A stretch of 64,000 bases of DNA, taken from the NCBI GenBank assembly GCA_030578315.1, contig JAUQQL010000001.1:23869-87868 (forward strand), read 5' to 3'. Source of the DNA: Thermodesulfobacteriota bacterium (GTDB taxonomy: Bacteria > Desulfobacterota > Thermodesulfobacteria > Thermodesulfobacteriales > Thermodesulfobacteriaceae). The notes under the pieces were generated by a model. It saw only the letters and a list, made by a program, of their open reading frames with translations. It was not told the DNA's origin and searched no databases. Shown here in pieces: positions 23,566-33,203 of this stretch (within the stretch, counting starts at the first letter, position 1; each line of letters opens with the position of its first letter). A program made the translations under genes and the position numbers.

Positions 23566-25032
23566 ATGAAAGTGTCTCTTAGAATTTACAATACCCTTTC
23601 AAAAAAAGTTGAAATATTTGAACCTTTAAATCCTCCTAAAGTTACTATGTATGTATGTGGAATTACAGCTTACGATTCTACTCATTTAGGACATATAAGG
23701 TCTGCTGTGGTTTTTGATGTGCTTTATAGATTTCTTCAATACTTAGGTTACGAAGTTATTTATGTTAGAAATATTACAGATATAGATGATAAAATTATAA
23801 ACAAAGCTAATAAAGAAAATATTTTTTGGAAAGATTTGGTAAAGAAATACACTCAAGAGTATCAAGAAGTATTAAAAAAGTTAAGACTTATAAAACCTAC
23901 CTACGAACCTTTTGCCTCAGAACATATACCCGAAATTATAGAGTTTATACAAAATTTAATTGAAAAAAAACTAGCTTATCAAAGTAATGGGGATGTGTAT
24001 TTTGAAGTTCAGAAGATACCTTCTTACGGAAAGCTTTCTGGGAGAAAAATTGATGAATTATTGGTAGGAGTAAGGATTGAAGTTTCTGAGAAGAAGAAAA
24101 ATCCTTTGGACTTTGCTCTTTGGAAATCTGCTAAGTTGGGAGAGCCTTTTTGGGAAAGTCCCTGGGGAAGAGGGCGTCCTGGATGGCATATTGAATGTTC
24201 AGCTATGTGTAAAAAATATCTAGGTGATACCATAGATATCCATGGTGGAGGGCTTGACCTTATCTTTCCTCATCACGAAAACGAAATTGCTCAGAGTGAA
24301 GGACTTACAGGGAAGCCTTTTGTCAAATATTTTGTTCATCACGGTCTCATTACGGTAAACGGAGAGAAAATGTCTAAGAGTTTGGGAAATTTCGTTACTA
24401 TGGAATATTTACTTCAGAAATTTCATCCAGAAGTAATCAAAGCCTTTTTGCTTTCTAAGCACTACCGAAGTCCTTTAGATTATTCTGAAAAAGTTTTAAA
24501 GGAGGTAGAAAAAGCAGTTTATCATTTTTACGAAACTCTTTACTGGATAAAAAAAACTCAGGCTTATAAAGAAGGGTTTCTTTCTGATAAGGCACGCAAA
24601 CTTGAAAGGTTTCTTAAAAAATTTGAAGAAGATTTTATTTTAGCCTTAGCCGAGGACTTAAATACGGCTCTGGCTCTTGGATACCTTTTTAACCTCGAGA
24701 ACGAAACTTATAATTTTATTACTACTAATCCATTTTTAAATAATGAAGAGGTTTTACTTCTTGAAAGAATAGAAGAAACCATAAAAAGGCTTTCTGGAAG
24801 TATTTTAGGATTTGGGGATCTAGATCCTTTTAAGTTTTGGGAACAGGAGCGAAAGCGTAAACTAGAACAAAAAGGTAAAAATATAGAAGAAGTTGAGAAA
24901 CTTATTTTTAAAAGACAAGAAGCTAGAAAACAGAAAAAATTTGATATAGCAGATAAGATAAGAAACGAACTTCAAAATCTCGGAGTTTTTTTAAAGGATA
25001 CACGAACTGAAACTTTTTGGTATGTAGAGTAA
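23566..25032 (+). CDS. cysS: Cysteinyl-tRNA synthetase
   Basis: MYVCGITAYDSTHLGHIRSAVVFDVLYR, RPGWHIECSAMCKKYLGDTIDIHGGGLDLIFPHHENEIAQSE, KMSKSLGN. Confidence 0.97.
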   Translation: MKVSLRIYNTLSKKVEIFEPLNPPKVTMYVCGITAYDSTHLGHIRSAVVFDVLYRFLQYLGYEVIYVRNITDIDDKIINKANKENIFWKDLVKKYTQEYQEVLKKLRLIKPTYEPFASEHIPEIIEFIQNLIEKKLAYQSNGDVYFEVQKIPSYGKLSGRKIDELLVGVRIEVSEKKKNPLDFALWKSAKLGEPFWESPWGRGRPGWHIECSAMCKKYLGDTIDIHGGGLDLIFPHHENEIAQSEGLTGKPFVKYFVHHGLITVNGEKMSKSLGNFVTMEYLLQKFHPEVIKAFLLSKHYRSPLDYSEKVLKEVEKAVYHFYETLYWIKKTQAYKEGFLSDKARKLERFLKKFEEDFILALAEDLNTALALGYLFNLENETYNFITTNPFLNNEEVLLLERIEETIKRLSGSILGFGDLDPFKFWEQERKRKLEQKGKNIEEVEKLIFKRQEARKQKKFDIADKIRNELQNLGVFLKDTRTETFWYVE

Positions 25033-25033
25033 A

Positions 25034-25549
25034 ATGACGATTACATGGTTTGATTATTTATCTTTTGGGGTTTTTTTTTATTTTATAATTCGTGGAATTT
25101 GTTCTGGATTTATTAAAACCTTAGCTTCTCTTATTGGAATAATAGTAGCTTTTTTATATTCTGGAACGCTTTCTATAAAATTAGCTCCCCTTTTAAGGCC
25201 TGTAACTTCTCATCCAGCTTTACTTACTGTTTTGAGTTACCTTCTTTCTTTCTTTTTAATTTACTGTACATTGGTAGCCATAGGATGGTTAATTATTTGT
25301 CTTCTTAAAAATTTAAACCTTACCTTAGCAGACAGAATTTTAGGAGGATTTTTAGGCCTCTTTAAAGCTTGTATTTTTGTTTCTTTTTTATATCTTCTTT
25401 TTGTCATTCCTTACCCTTCCTCCAAAGAAGCTCTTAAAAAAAGCTTTTCTTATCCTATCATTCATCGTACTCTTACCTTTTCGTGGCAGTTTATTCCGCA
25501 AAGTTGGAAAGATTTTTTAAATCAAAGATTAAATAATGCCCTTAGTTGA
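25034..25549 (+). CDS. CvpA family membrane protein
   Basis: WFDYLSFGVFFYFIIRGICSGFIKTLASLIGIIVAFLYSG, multi-TM, LADRILGGFLGLFKA. Confidence 0.83.
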   Translation: MTITWFDYLSFGVFFYFIIRGICSGFIKTLASLIGIIVAFLYSGTLSIKLAPLLRPVTSHPALLTVLSYLLSFFLIYCTLVAIGWLIICLLKNLNLTLADRILGGFLGLFKACIFVSFLYLLFVIPYPSSKEALKKSFSYPIIHRTLTFSWQFIPQSWKDFLNQRLNNALS

Positions 25550-26113
25550 AAGCACATTTTTTTCAATTTTTTTTAATGCACGTCTTAAAGCATGGGCTAA
25601 AGCTTTAAAAATACTTTCTGCGATGTGGTGAGAATTTCTTCCATAAAAATTTATCACATGAAGAGTAAATTTTCCATTCATACTTAAGGCTTTTAAAAAT
25701 TCTTCTATTAGTTCAGTATCAAATTCTCCTATTTTTTCTGTTGGAAATTTTACTTGGTAGTGAAAATAAGATCTTTTAGCTAAGTCTATAGCTACTAAAG
25801 TAAGGGCTTCCTCCATAGGAATTATAGCTTCGCCATAGCGAGCTATTCCCTCACGATTTTTTAAAGCTGTGTCAAGAGCTTCACCTAAAACTATTCCTAT
25901 ATCTTCTACTGTATGATGAAAATCTACTTCTAGGTCACCTTGAGCAAAAATACTAAGTCCAATTCCTGAATGATAGGAAAAAAGCTCTAGCATGTGGTCT
26001 AAAAAACCTATTCCTGTTTTTATACTACTTTCTTCTATAAAGTTTCCTGAAAGGTCAAGTTTTACTTCAATTTGAGTTTCCAAAGTAATCCTTTTTTTTT
26101 CAACTAAATTCAT
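25529..26113 (-). CDS. hisB: Imidazoleglycerol-phosphate dehydratase
   Basis: IKTGIGFLDHMLELFSYHSGIGL, DFHHTVEDIGIVLGEAL, GRNSHHIAESIFKALAHALR. Confidence 0.96.
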   Translation of the reverse strand: MNLVEKKRITLETQIEVKLDLSGNFIEESSIKTGIGFLDHMLELFSYHSGIGLSIFAQGDLEVDFHHTVEDIGIVLGEALDTALKNREGIARYGEAIIPMEEALTLVAIDLAKRSYFHYQVKFPTEKIGEFDTELIEEFLKALSMNGKFTLHVINFYGRNSHHIAESIFKALAHALRRALKKIEKNVLSTKGII

Positions 26114-26136
26114 TTTTTACTCCTTTTTAAAAATTT

Positions 26137-26883
26137 TTAATTTATTTTTCCTATCCCTTCTGCCTTAAATTCTACTAAAATTTTTACTTTGTTATTTACT
26201 GGAAAAGGTTGAGAAATTTTAAGACACTTTTCAATAGCTTGGTTAAAAAGGGGTTCTTCTGACTTTTGAATAAACTTGTAACTTAAAATCTCCCCAGTAG
26301 AAGAAATTTCAAGAGAAACTACCGCTCTCAAACCTGGTTTCCGCCGTAAGTAAATTGGGACTTCAAAGTTAGTTTGAAGTTTTCGTTTAATTAAAAATAG
26401 ATAACCGTCTGAATGGGTTTCTTCTCCCTTCTGAATAATTCCTTGAGTACTAACCTCAGCACCTGTTTTAGTTTTTCCTTTTAAACCCTTTAGCTTTCCT
26501 TCAAGTTCTCTCATTTCTTCTTGAGTTAGTTGGGAAAGTTCCTCAAATTCTTTTTTACTTCTAAGTTTACTTATTTTTTCACTTATTATATCTTTTTCAA
26601 AGGTTTCTTTTTTCTCAAAAGATTTTCCTGAATGAGGTTTAGTGGGAAAAATTTTTGAAGAAATAGAATTTTTTGAAGAAGATAAAGAAGATTCTTTGGA
26701 AAGTGGAACTTCTGATAAAAGTTCATAAGAAGGTTTGACTGAAAAAGTAGAAGGAGAGACTAAGCTTACTTTTATTTCTTCTTTTAATTTACTAGAAGAG
26801 GCTAAGTAAGAGAAGAAAAGAGCTGTTATAAAAATACAGTTTAAAAATAGAGAAAAAAGATATGATATAAAATGAAGTTTCAT
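26137..26883 (-). CDS. TonB/TolA-like C-terminal domain protein
   Basis: Single N-terminal TM, low-complexity middle, C-terminal YLRRKPGLRAVVSLEISSTGEILSYKFIQKSEEPLFNQAIEKCLKISQPFP. Confidence 0.72.
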   Translation of the reverse strand: MKLHFISYLFSLFLNCIFITALFFSYLASSSKLKEEIKVSLVSPSTFSVKPSYELLSEVPLSKESSLSSSKNSISSKIFPTKPHSGKSFEKKETFEKDIISEKISKLRSKKEFEELSQLTQEEMRELEGKLKGLKGKTKTGAEVSTQGIIQKGEETHSDGYLFLIKRKLQTNFEVPIYLRRKPGLRAVVSLEISSTGEILSYKFIQKSEEPLFNQAIEKCLKISQPFPVNNKVKILVEFKAEGIGKIN

Positions 26884-27281
26884 TATGTTTCAGGTTGAGT
26901 TAAAAGTCCTAACTCTTTAAAACCAGCTTTTTTTAACTCAGAAAGAACTTTAGCTACTATTCCGTAAGGACAGTCCTTGTCAGCTTCAATTTGCACTTCT
27001 TCTATCAAGCCTTTATTTTTAGCTTCTTTTGCCCAAGAACTTAAAAATTCAAGAGGTACTTCGTTTCCGTAAATTTTAATTTTACCTTCTCGAGTAATAG
27101 TAATTTTAAGTGGTTCCCTTTCTTTTCGAGTTAAAGGGCTATCTTTAGTTTTAGGAAGGTCCACTTCTATTCCTGAAGTTAGAAGAGGAGCGGTAATCAT
27201 AAAAATAATCAAAATAACTAAAACAATATCTACTAAAGGAATAATGTTGATATCTCCTTGTAAATCTTTACCTATTTTCAT
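26883..27281 (-). CDS. Biopolymer transport protein ExbD/TolR
   Basis: INIIPLVDIVLVILIIFMITAPLLTSGIEVDLPKT. Confidence 0.92.
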   Translation of the reverse strand: MKIGKDLQGDINIIPLVDIVLVILIIFMITAPLLTSGIEVDLPKTKDSPLTRKEREPLKITITREGKIKIYGNEVPLEFLSSWAKEAKNKGLIEEVQIEADKDCPYGIVAKVLSELKKAGFKELGLLTQPET

Positions 27282-27284
27282 GGG

Positions 27285-28013
27285 TTAGAGAAGATTTTCT
27301 TCTGTAAGAAGTTTGTCTCTTATATAAATTAAACTCTTTTCTAAAAGTTTTTCTTCTGAATTTTTATCATCTTCCTCTAGGAAAAAATCTTCTAAGAAAA
27401 AGTTTTTTTCTAATTTTTCTTTAAAATTGGGAAGGTCGTAAACCATAAGAAAAATTAAGTCTAAGATATCTCCTGTAAGGGGAATATTAGCAAATTTTTG
27501 TCTTTTTATAATTACTTCTCCCCACAGGTCATTAAAGAAAAGGTAAGGAAAAAGTTCTTGTTCTTTTAGGTAATCTTTTATTTTTATGATTCTATTTTCA
27601 TAATGTCCCTTACAATGGGTTTCTCTGATAATTTTATAAATTTCTTGTCTTTCTCCTTTATCGTTTCTGGTTATAAAACGTGCTAAAGGATAAAGACGGC
27701 AAGAAGAGGGTCTTTCTTTATAGACTGTGCAACCTTCTTCTTTTAAAAAAGCACAAGCAAAGGTGTAAGGGTCTATATTGATAGAAATTACTGGAAGTTG
27801 AGTAACTTCACCTAGATAAAGTTCTCCATATTTTTTGATAAATTCTTCTACTTCCAAACTTAATGATTTTCTTAAACGTAAAAAGTCATAAGGGGAGAGG
27901 ACAAGTTTTACATCGTAACAACACTTATTAAAACAAGAAATTCCTTTATAACAGTTGAAAGAAAATTCGTCTTCTAAAGTAAAAGTTTTAGGGTCAAAAA
28001 CAAAGTTATACAT
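27285..28013 (-). CDS. YkgJ-type CxxxCC zinc/iron-chelating domain protein
   Basis: FNCYKGISCFNKCCYDVKLVLSPYDFLRLRKSL, CAFLKEEGCTVYKERPSSCRLYPLARF. Confidence 0.82.
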   Translation of the reverse strand: MYNFVFDPKTFTLEDEFSFNCYKGISCFNKCCYDVKLVLSPYDFLRLRKSLSLEVEEFIKKYGELYLGEVTQLPVISINIDPYTFACAFLKEEGCTVYKERPSSCRLYPLARFITRNDKGERQEIYKIIRETHCKGHYENRIIKIKDYLKEQELFPYLFFNDLWGEVIIKRQKFANIPLTGDILDLIFLMVYDLPNFKEKLEKNFFLEDFFLEEDDKNSEEKLLEKSLIYIRDKLLTEENLL

Positions 28014-28016
28014 TTT

Positions 28017-29138
28017 TTATTTCAAAAAACTTCCCTTTTTCTCGTCTGCTAGTTTGAACCTATCTTTTAGTTTTTCAAGAACTTTGGGCAAGGTGGTGTA
28101 CTCCATTTCTTCTGGTGGTAGTCTGTGAGGTTCAAAGATACCTTGTCTTCTAAGAAAATTAGCCAAAAGTCCACAGTCTCTTCTTGCTTCATCAAAAGCT
28201 GGGTCATCAAACAAGTCCGAAGGACCTATAAGGTATCCATCAGTAATTTGATATCCGGCAGCTATTACTCTTGGAGGACCATCAAAACGGGTAGGCTTTG
28301 CATTTCTAAAAGAAACCGGCATAAGTGGCCCAGTATGAGAACCTCTCATCCAACCTTCTACTAGCCAGGGACGAGCGAAAGGTTCTAGTATTTCGCCTAT
28401 AGCTGGAAATCCACTTTGAGACCTTACTATAAGTACAGGGTCGTCCTTTCCTACATACCTTCCTGCCATAAGAGAAAGTTTTTGAGTAGAAGCAGCAGCT
28501 GCAATTTCTCCATCAGACTTCCTATAAACTGCTTTTACTACATATCTGCTGGTTGCTCCTATAAAAACTAAAAGATCATAAAGTTCTTCAGGAGTTTTTA
28601 AAGTTATATACATACCACTGTAAACATCCATAACCTCAAAAATAAATCCATCGTGCATAGAAGGGTCTATAACTAATCCTGCAGTATTCATAGGGTCAGC
28701 AAATATTTCATAAAGGGGTAGATTCCAAGCACTGGGAGAAGTTTTATCTGCAAAAAATACCACCACAGGTTCACTTTTTCTTTCTACAAATTCCATTTCT
28801 GCAACACCTGGACCCATTCCACGAACATTCCCAGAGAAAGCATCTGTTAAAAGGTCTTGCCCTGCTCCATACATTTTTAATTTAGCAGCTACTTGCGTCC
28901 CCTCCTTAAAGGCATTCCAGGCTAATTCATGAACTTCGGAAGAATCAACTCCTTTAGTGTGAGTCATAACCAAGGCTATGTCATCTCCACAAACTAGTAC
29001 CGAAAGGTCTCTTATTATTCCTTTATCTTTTCCATCTTCAGCTACTTCTTGTACTTTACTCACTACCTCCTTATGAACTGAAGAATGACCTACAAAACCA
29101 CCTATATCAGCTTTTATCACTGAAAGAGTAATCTTCAT
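28017..29138 (-). CDS. fbp: Fructose-1,6-bisphosphate aldolase/phosphatase (archaeal-type, class V FBPase)
   Basis: LSVIKADIGGFVGHSSVHKEV, LYEIFADPMNTAGLVIDPSMHDGFIFEVMDV, FDGPPRVIAAGYQITDGYLIGPSDLFDDPAFDEAR. Confidence 0.95.
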   Translation of the reverse strand: MKITLSVIKADIGGFVGHSSVHKEVVSKVQEVAEDGKDKGIIRDLSVLVCGDDIALVMTHTKGVDSSEVHELAWNAFKEGTQVAAKLKMYGAGQDLLTDAFSGNVRGMGPGVAEMEFVERKSEPVVVFFADKTSPSAWNLPLYEIFADPMNTAGLVIDPSMHDGFIFEVMDVYSGMYITLKTPEELYDLLVFIGATSRYVVKAVYRKSDGEIAAAASTQKLSLMAGRYVGKDDPVLIVRSQSGFPAIGEILEPFARPWLVEGWMRGSHTGPLMPVSFRNAKPTRFDGPPRVIAAGYQITDGYLIGPSDLFDDPAFDEARRDCGLLANFLRRQGIFEPHRLPPEEMEYTTLPKVLEKLKDRFKLADEKKGSFLK

Positions 29139-29236
29139 AAAAAACCTCCTTATAAAAAGTTTTTTCTTTTATCCGAAAATATTATAAAATATTATTTAAA
29201 AAATTATAACCTGATTTTTTCAAATCTAAAACTTTT

Positions 29237-29542
29237 ATGTCAGAAGAAAAAGATAAGACAGCAGTTGCTCTTGAGTACGATTCAAAAGAAGCAGTTCCTA
29301 AAGTTGTAGCTAAGGGTAAAGGTTATTTAGCTGAATTAATTTTAGAAATAGCTAAAAAATATGGAATTCCTATAAAAAAAGATGACAAGTTAGTAAAAGA
29401 ACTTTACAAGCTGGAATTAGAAAAACCTATTCCTTCTGAGCTTTATCAAGCTGTAGCTGTTGTTCTGTCCTGGGCTTTTAAGCTTAACCAAAAATTGAAA
29501 GAAAAAGTTTTAAAAAATCTGGAAGAGCATCATCATAAATAA
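29237..29542 (+). CDS. Orphan FlhB/YscU C-terminal-domain-like protein
   Basis: [77 protein letters not shown]. Confidence 0.85.
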   Translation: MSEEKDKTAVALEYDSKEAVPKVVAKGKGYLAELILEIAKKYGIPIKKDDKLVKELYKLELEKPIPSELYQAVAVVLSWAFKLNQKLKEKVLKNLEEHHHK

Positions 29543-30327
29543 GAAATTTCTCCAGTGGAAACTTTGTAAATTTTATTTTCGGTTTTTAAAATGAGTTCTC
29601 CCTTTTCACTTACATCTAAAGCCTTTCCTACTATAGTCTCAAATGGCTTGTTTTCTAAATCTAAACCATATTTTATCCATCTTCCCAAAGTATCGGTGAA
29701 AAGTTTAAAGTCTTTTATAATGAGATTTTCTACAGGTGAATCTTCTAAGTTTTTTCTTTCATAAAATCTTAAAAAACCTAAATAAAATGAAAGCCATTTA
29801 ATAAAAAAGTTAAGTACTTTTTCTATCTTAACTTCGTATCCGAGAAGACTTTTTAAACTGATAGCATTAAGAAACTCAGGTAAAGAATTATTTACATTAA
29901 CACCCACCCCCACAATATACCACTCTTTATATTTTTCTATTAAAACTCCAGCTACTTTTTTTCCTTGATAGTGTAAGTCATTTATCCACTTAATTTTAAC
30001 TTCTTTAACGCCAACCTCATCTAAACATTTTTTCAATGCTAGTCCAAAGACTAAAGAAAAGAGCCCCTCATTTTCAGGCAAAAATTCATTAAAAAGAGAA
30101 ATTGCTATCCAAAGTCCTCCCGGTTCTGCTATCCATTTTCTATTCCATCTTCCTTTAGCTTGAAAAAGTTTATCAGCCCAGATTATTCTTCCATTAGCTG
30201 TAGAAGGAAAGATTTCTAAGAGTTTTACAGCAAGGGCCATAGCTCTTTCTAAAGAAGGAAAGTGCCAAATTTCTTTTCCTAATTCAGGAAAATAAATAGA
30301 AAAAGAAAAGAGGTTTTTTAGCTCCAC
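29533..30327 (-). CDS. birA: Biotin--protein ligase, divergent
   Basis: [58 protein letters not shown]. Confidence 0.82.
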   Translation of the reverse strand: MELKNLFSFSIYFPELGKEIWHFPSLERAMALAVKLLEIFPSTANGRIIWADKLFQAKGRWNRKWIAEPGGLWIAISLFNEFLPENEGLFSLVFGLALKKCLDEVGVKEVKIKWINDLHYQGKKVAGVLIEKYKEWYIVGVGVNVNNSLPEFLNAISLKSLLGYEVKIEKVLNFFIKWLSFYLGFLRFYERKNLEDSPVENLIIKDFKLFTDTLGRWIKYGLDLENKPFETIVGKALDVSEKGELILKTENKIYKVSTGEISYL

Positions 30328-30974
30328 TTCTCTTTAATGCGTTTAATAATTTTTTCAAGATAAGGAAGATCTTTTTCGGGACAGAGTCCTATTAAAGGTT
30401 TTTCTGCTGGCACCACTTCAAAAGGAGAAAAATAAAGTTTATAAACAATAAAAATTCCTTCCTCCCCAAGATAAATAGGGACTTCTCTTTTCATAAAACT
30501 CATGATTAACAACTCGTCTCCTTTTTTTACTCTTACTTTCCCTAAGCCTTGTTTTTCTATTTTTTGAGCAAGTGATGGACTTAAAATATAGCGAGCAGTT
30601 TCTGGAGCTTTGATAGTATATAAAGTGGAAAGAAGAATTTCAGAAATTATTTCCTCCTGAGAAAGAGGATGTTCAATTTCTAAAACCAATTCTTCAGCTT
30701 CTACGAATTTGTTTAAAAGTTCTTGTCGTACATTTTTAACTATTCCATCAATTTTAGCATTTATAGTTTTTAAGTTTTTTTCTCTTTCTAAAACAAAAAG
30801 AGGAGTTCCTGGTTTTTCTAACCATTTTCCAGAAGGGCCAAAAACTTTGTCTCCTTCTTTTACTTTAATTTCTCTTAGATATCCTGTGTGGGGAGTCAAA
30901 ACAGAATAAATTTTTAAAGGTCTTGTTCTAAACTTTTTAATTATTTCGTTTAACTCTTTAAAGTTGATTTTCAT
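30318..30974 (-). CDS. Divergent biotinyl/lipoyl-like (BCCP-like) protein with two barrel-like segments
   Basis: PLFVLEREKNLKTINAKIDGIVKNV and ELLIMSFMKREVPIYLGEEGIFIVYKLYFSPFEVVPAEKPLIGL both align by eye to the BCCP [24 protein letters not shown] region; located between accAD and birA. Confidence 0.62.
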   Translation of the reverse strand: MKINFKELNEIIKKFRTRPLKIYSVLTPHTGYLREIKVKEGDKVFGPSGKWLEKPGTPLFVLEREKNLKTINAKIDGIVKNVRQELLNKFVEAEELVLEIEHPLSQEEIISEILLSTLYTIKAPETARYILSPSLAQKIEKQGLGKVRVKKGDELLIMSFMKREVPIYLGEEGIFIVYKLYFSPFEVVPAEKPLIGLCPEKDLPYLEKIIKRIKEKWS

Positions 30975-30985
30975 AAAATTTTTGT

Positions 30986-33199
30986 TTATCTATAATAAAG
31001 GTTTTGTCCTCCCATAGTTAACAGTGCGGTAAAAAGTTTTTTTCTTAACTCCCTTCTATCCCAGATACCTTGAATATGCCCTCTTCTTAAAGCATTTTCA
31101 GCACTGTGATAGTCAGGTGGTATGTCTTGTCCTGTAGTTTCACGAATTACCCTAGGACCTGCAAATCCTAAACGGGTTGACCTTAAGGCGAACTGATAAG
31201 GTGCCGAGCCTAAAAAGCTAGCTACAGGACCTGCGTAAGAATTATTATCGTAAACTACTATATAAAGACCTCCAGCTTCTACATATTCTCGTACTGCTAT
31301 AGTACATCTAGGCATCTGAACAACTCCCAAAGTTCCTTCATGTATTCTTATGCCACCTGTGGAGTGAACCAAAGCTAAAAAAGGACGACGAGTTATTTTA
31401 GCTATTTCTATAGCCCTTATAAATTTTTCTCCTTCTGCTACTCCTACTGTTCCCTGTCTAAAATCTCCTATAAGCATTACTGCTATAAGAGAAATACCTC
31501 CAATTTTAGCTTCAAAAGAAAGAAGAGCTGAATTTAAACCTGTTCTTTCTTTAGCTTCTTTTAGTTTTTCACTATACCCCTCAAAATTTAAAGGATTGAT
31601 AGAAGAAATTTCGTCGTTAAAAGTTCTTATACTTCCTTTGTCAAAAATATTATTTAAATACCAAGTATACTCTAAAGAAAAGTGATAATTACAGTTAGGA
31701 CAGACTCCACAAAATTCTCCATAAAGGTCCGGAACCCAAAGATCTGGACAACCGTACTTTTCTGCTTGCGGACAGGAAACTGTTTTATCTTCTAAAGCCA
31801 AAGGACTTTCATAAGGAGTTGTTTCTTCAGGAATATATTGAGTACTTATTTTAGGTTTAAGTTTTTTTCCTACAATAAGATTGTAAACTGTTTTTACCGG
31901 ATCTGAAACCGGTTTTAAAAGTACTGAAGATTCGCTAGTTAATTCGGTTAAAAATTTTTTAAAACTTTTTTGCCCTTGTTTTAAAATTTTATACTTTATT
32001 TCATTTTTTACTTTTAAACTTAAATTATGACTTACTTCTATAAAAGATTTTATTATGCTTTTAGGTTCGTAAACAGCCCATTTAGTCATTTTTCGGTATT
32101 TTTTTATTCTATTTTCTATTAAAATCTCTTTTTCGTCTTCACTTAAATCCCAGTCTACATAAAATTTAAAATTTTCTGAGTCTTGTTTAGACAAGACGTA
32201 TTTTCTAAACATTTTCAAACTTTTGGTTTGAAGAACTACTTCATCAGTAGCTTTGATAAGTTCGATTTTTAATCTTCTGAAAAACTCAAAATCTCTTCTA
32301 CGAGCTCCTAATGGAGGTTCAGGAATAATTCGGTCTATAGTGCCTAACTCTAAGTTATCATAAGAGGTTAATTTTAAAAATTTAGCACATTTTTCTACTA
32401 ATTCTCGAGGAGGTCTTTCATCTTTTAAATTAGCTTCAATAGCTGCTGCCCCTTCAGGACTTATGACCGAATAATAACCCTTCTCAGCCATAAGTCTTAA
32501 ATCAGTAAGTCCTATAGCTTCTGCTCCTCCAGAACCCCCTTCAGAAATAAAAGAAATGGTAGGAACTTTAAGACCAGCCATGTAATAAAGATTTTTAGCA
32601 ATTTGCTGAGCTGCTCCAGGATAGTCTTCAATAGGATAAGCACCGGGAGTGAAAATAAAAAAATGAATAGGAATACCTTCGGTCTCAGCCATTTTCATAT
32701 AACGTAAAGCTTTTTCATTTCCCCAAGGTTTAGCGCTCCCTCCTTGTCTATATTCTTCACCATGACCTTTTTCGTGTCCTATTACCATAACTTGATGAAA
32801 GTAAAGTTCATTGTCAACCTTACGAATTAACATAGCTTTAGCACACACTATTGCAGGGTCAATGTTGATATCTCTTTCTCCTCCTAGTTCCATGTAACTA
32901 TCATAAACATTTTCCAATATGTCTTGTAAGGTAAATCTTTGAGGATGTCTCACTATTTTAACTATCTCATAAGGTGTTAAGGTTTTTTCAGCTTCTTGAA
33001 TTAATTTTTCTATTTTTCTATTAGTTTCTTCAGTAAAGCTTTTTAGTTCTTCAATTGAATAAGAGTAAAAATTTTGATGAACTTTTAAAAGCTCCTCTAT
33101 AATTTCACGAATATTAAAAAAGTTTTCTCCTTTTATATCTTTTATGTAAATTGCAGTTTCTATAAGATGGGTTAATTTTTTATGAAGTTCTATTCTCAT
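30986..33199 (-). CDS. Acetyl-CoA carboxylase carboxyltransferase, fused alpha-beta subunits
   Basis: AccA-like half (GHEKGHGEEYRQGGSAKPWGNEKALRYMKMAE, SEGGSGGAEAIG, SPEGAAAI) followed by AccD-like half (CPNCNYHF, FRQGTVGVAEGEKFIRAIEIA, HSTGGIRIHEG). Confidence 0.9.
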   Translation of the reverse strand: MRIELHKKLTHLIETAIYIKDIKGENFFNIREIIEELLKVHQNFYSYSIEELKSFTEETNRKIEKLIQEAEKTLTPYEIVKIVRHPQRFTLQDILENVYDSYMELGGERDINIDPAIVCAKAMLIRKVDNELYFHQVMVIGHEKGHGEEYRQGGSAKPWGNEKALRYMKMAETEGIPIHFFIFTPGAYPIEDYPGAAQQIAKNLYYMAGLKVPTISFISEGGSGGAEAIGLTDLRLMAEKGYYSVISPEGAAAIEANLKDERPPRELVEKCAKFLKLTSYDNLELGTIDRIIPEPPLGARRRDFEFFRRLKIELIKATDEVVLQTKSLKMFRKYVLSKQDSENFKFYVDWDLSEDEKEILIENRIKKYRKMTKWAVYEPKSIIKSFIEVSHNLSLKVKNEIKYKILKQGQKSFKKFLTELTSESSVLLKPVSDPVKTVYNLIVGKKLKPKISTQYIPEETTPYESPLALEDKTVSCPQAEKYGCPDLWVPDLYGEFCGVCPNCNYHFSLEYTWYLNNIFDKGSIRTFNDEISSINPLNFEGYSEKLKEAKERTGLNSALLSFEAKIGGISLIAVMLIGDFRQGTVGVAEGEKFIRAIEIAKITRRPFLALVHSTGGIRIHEGTLGVVQMPRCTIAVREYVEAGGLYIVVYDNNSYAGPVASFLGSAPYQFALRSTRLGFAGPRVIRETTGQDIPPDYHSAENALRRGHIQGIWDRRELRKKLFTALLTMGGQNLYYR

Positions 33200-33203
33200 T
33201 TTT

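Noticed and set aside
25529-25549. 21-bp convergent overlap of cvpA and hisB 3' ends
   Set aside because: Consistent with general genome compaction (also seen at 29533-29542); not distinctive
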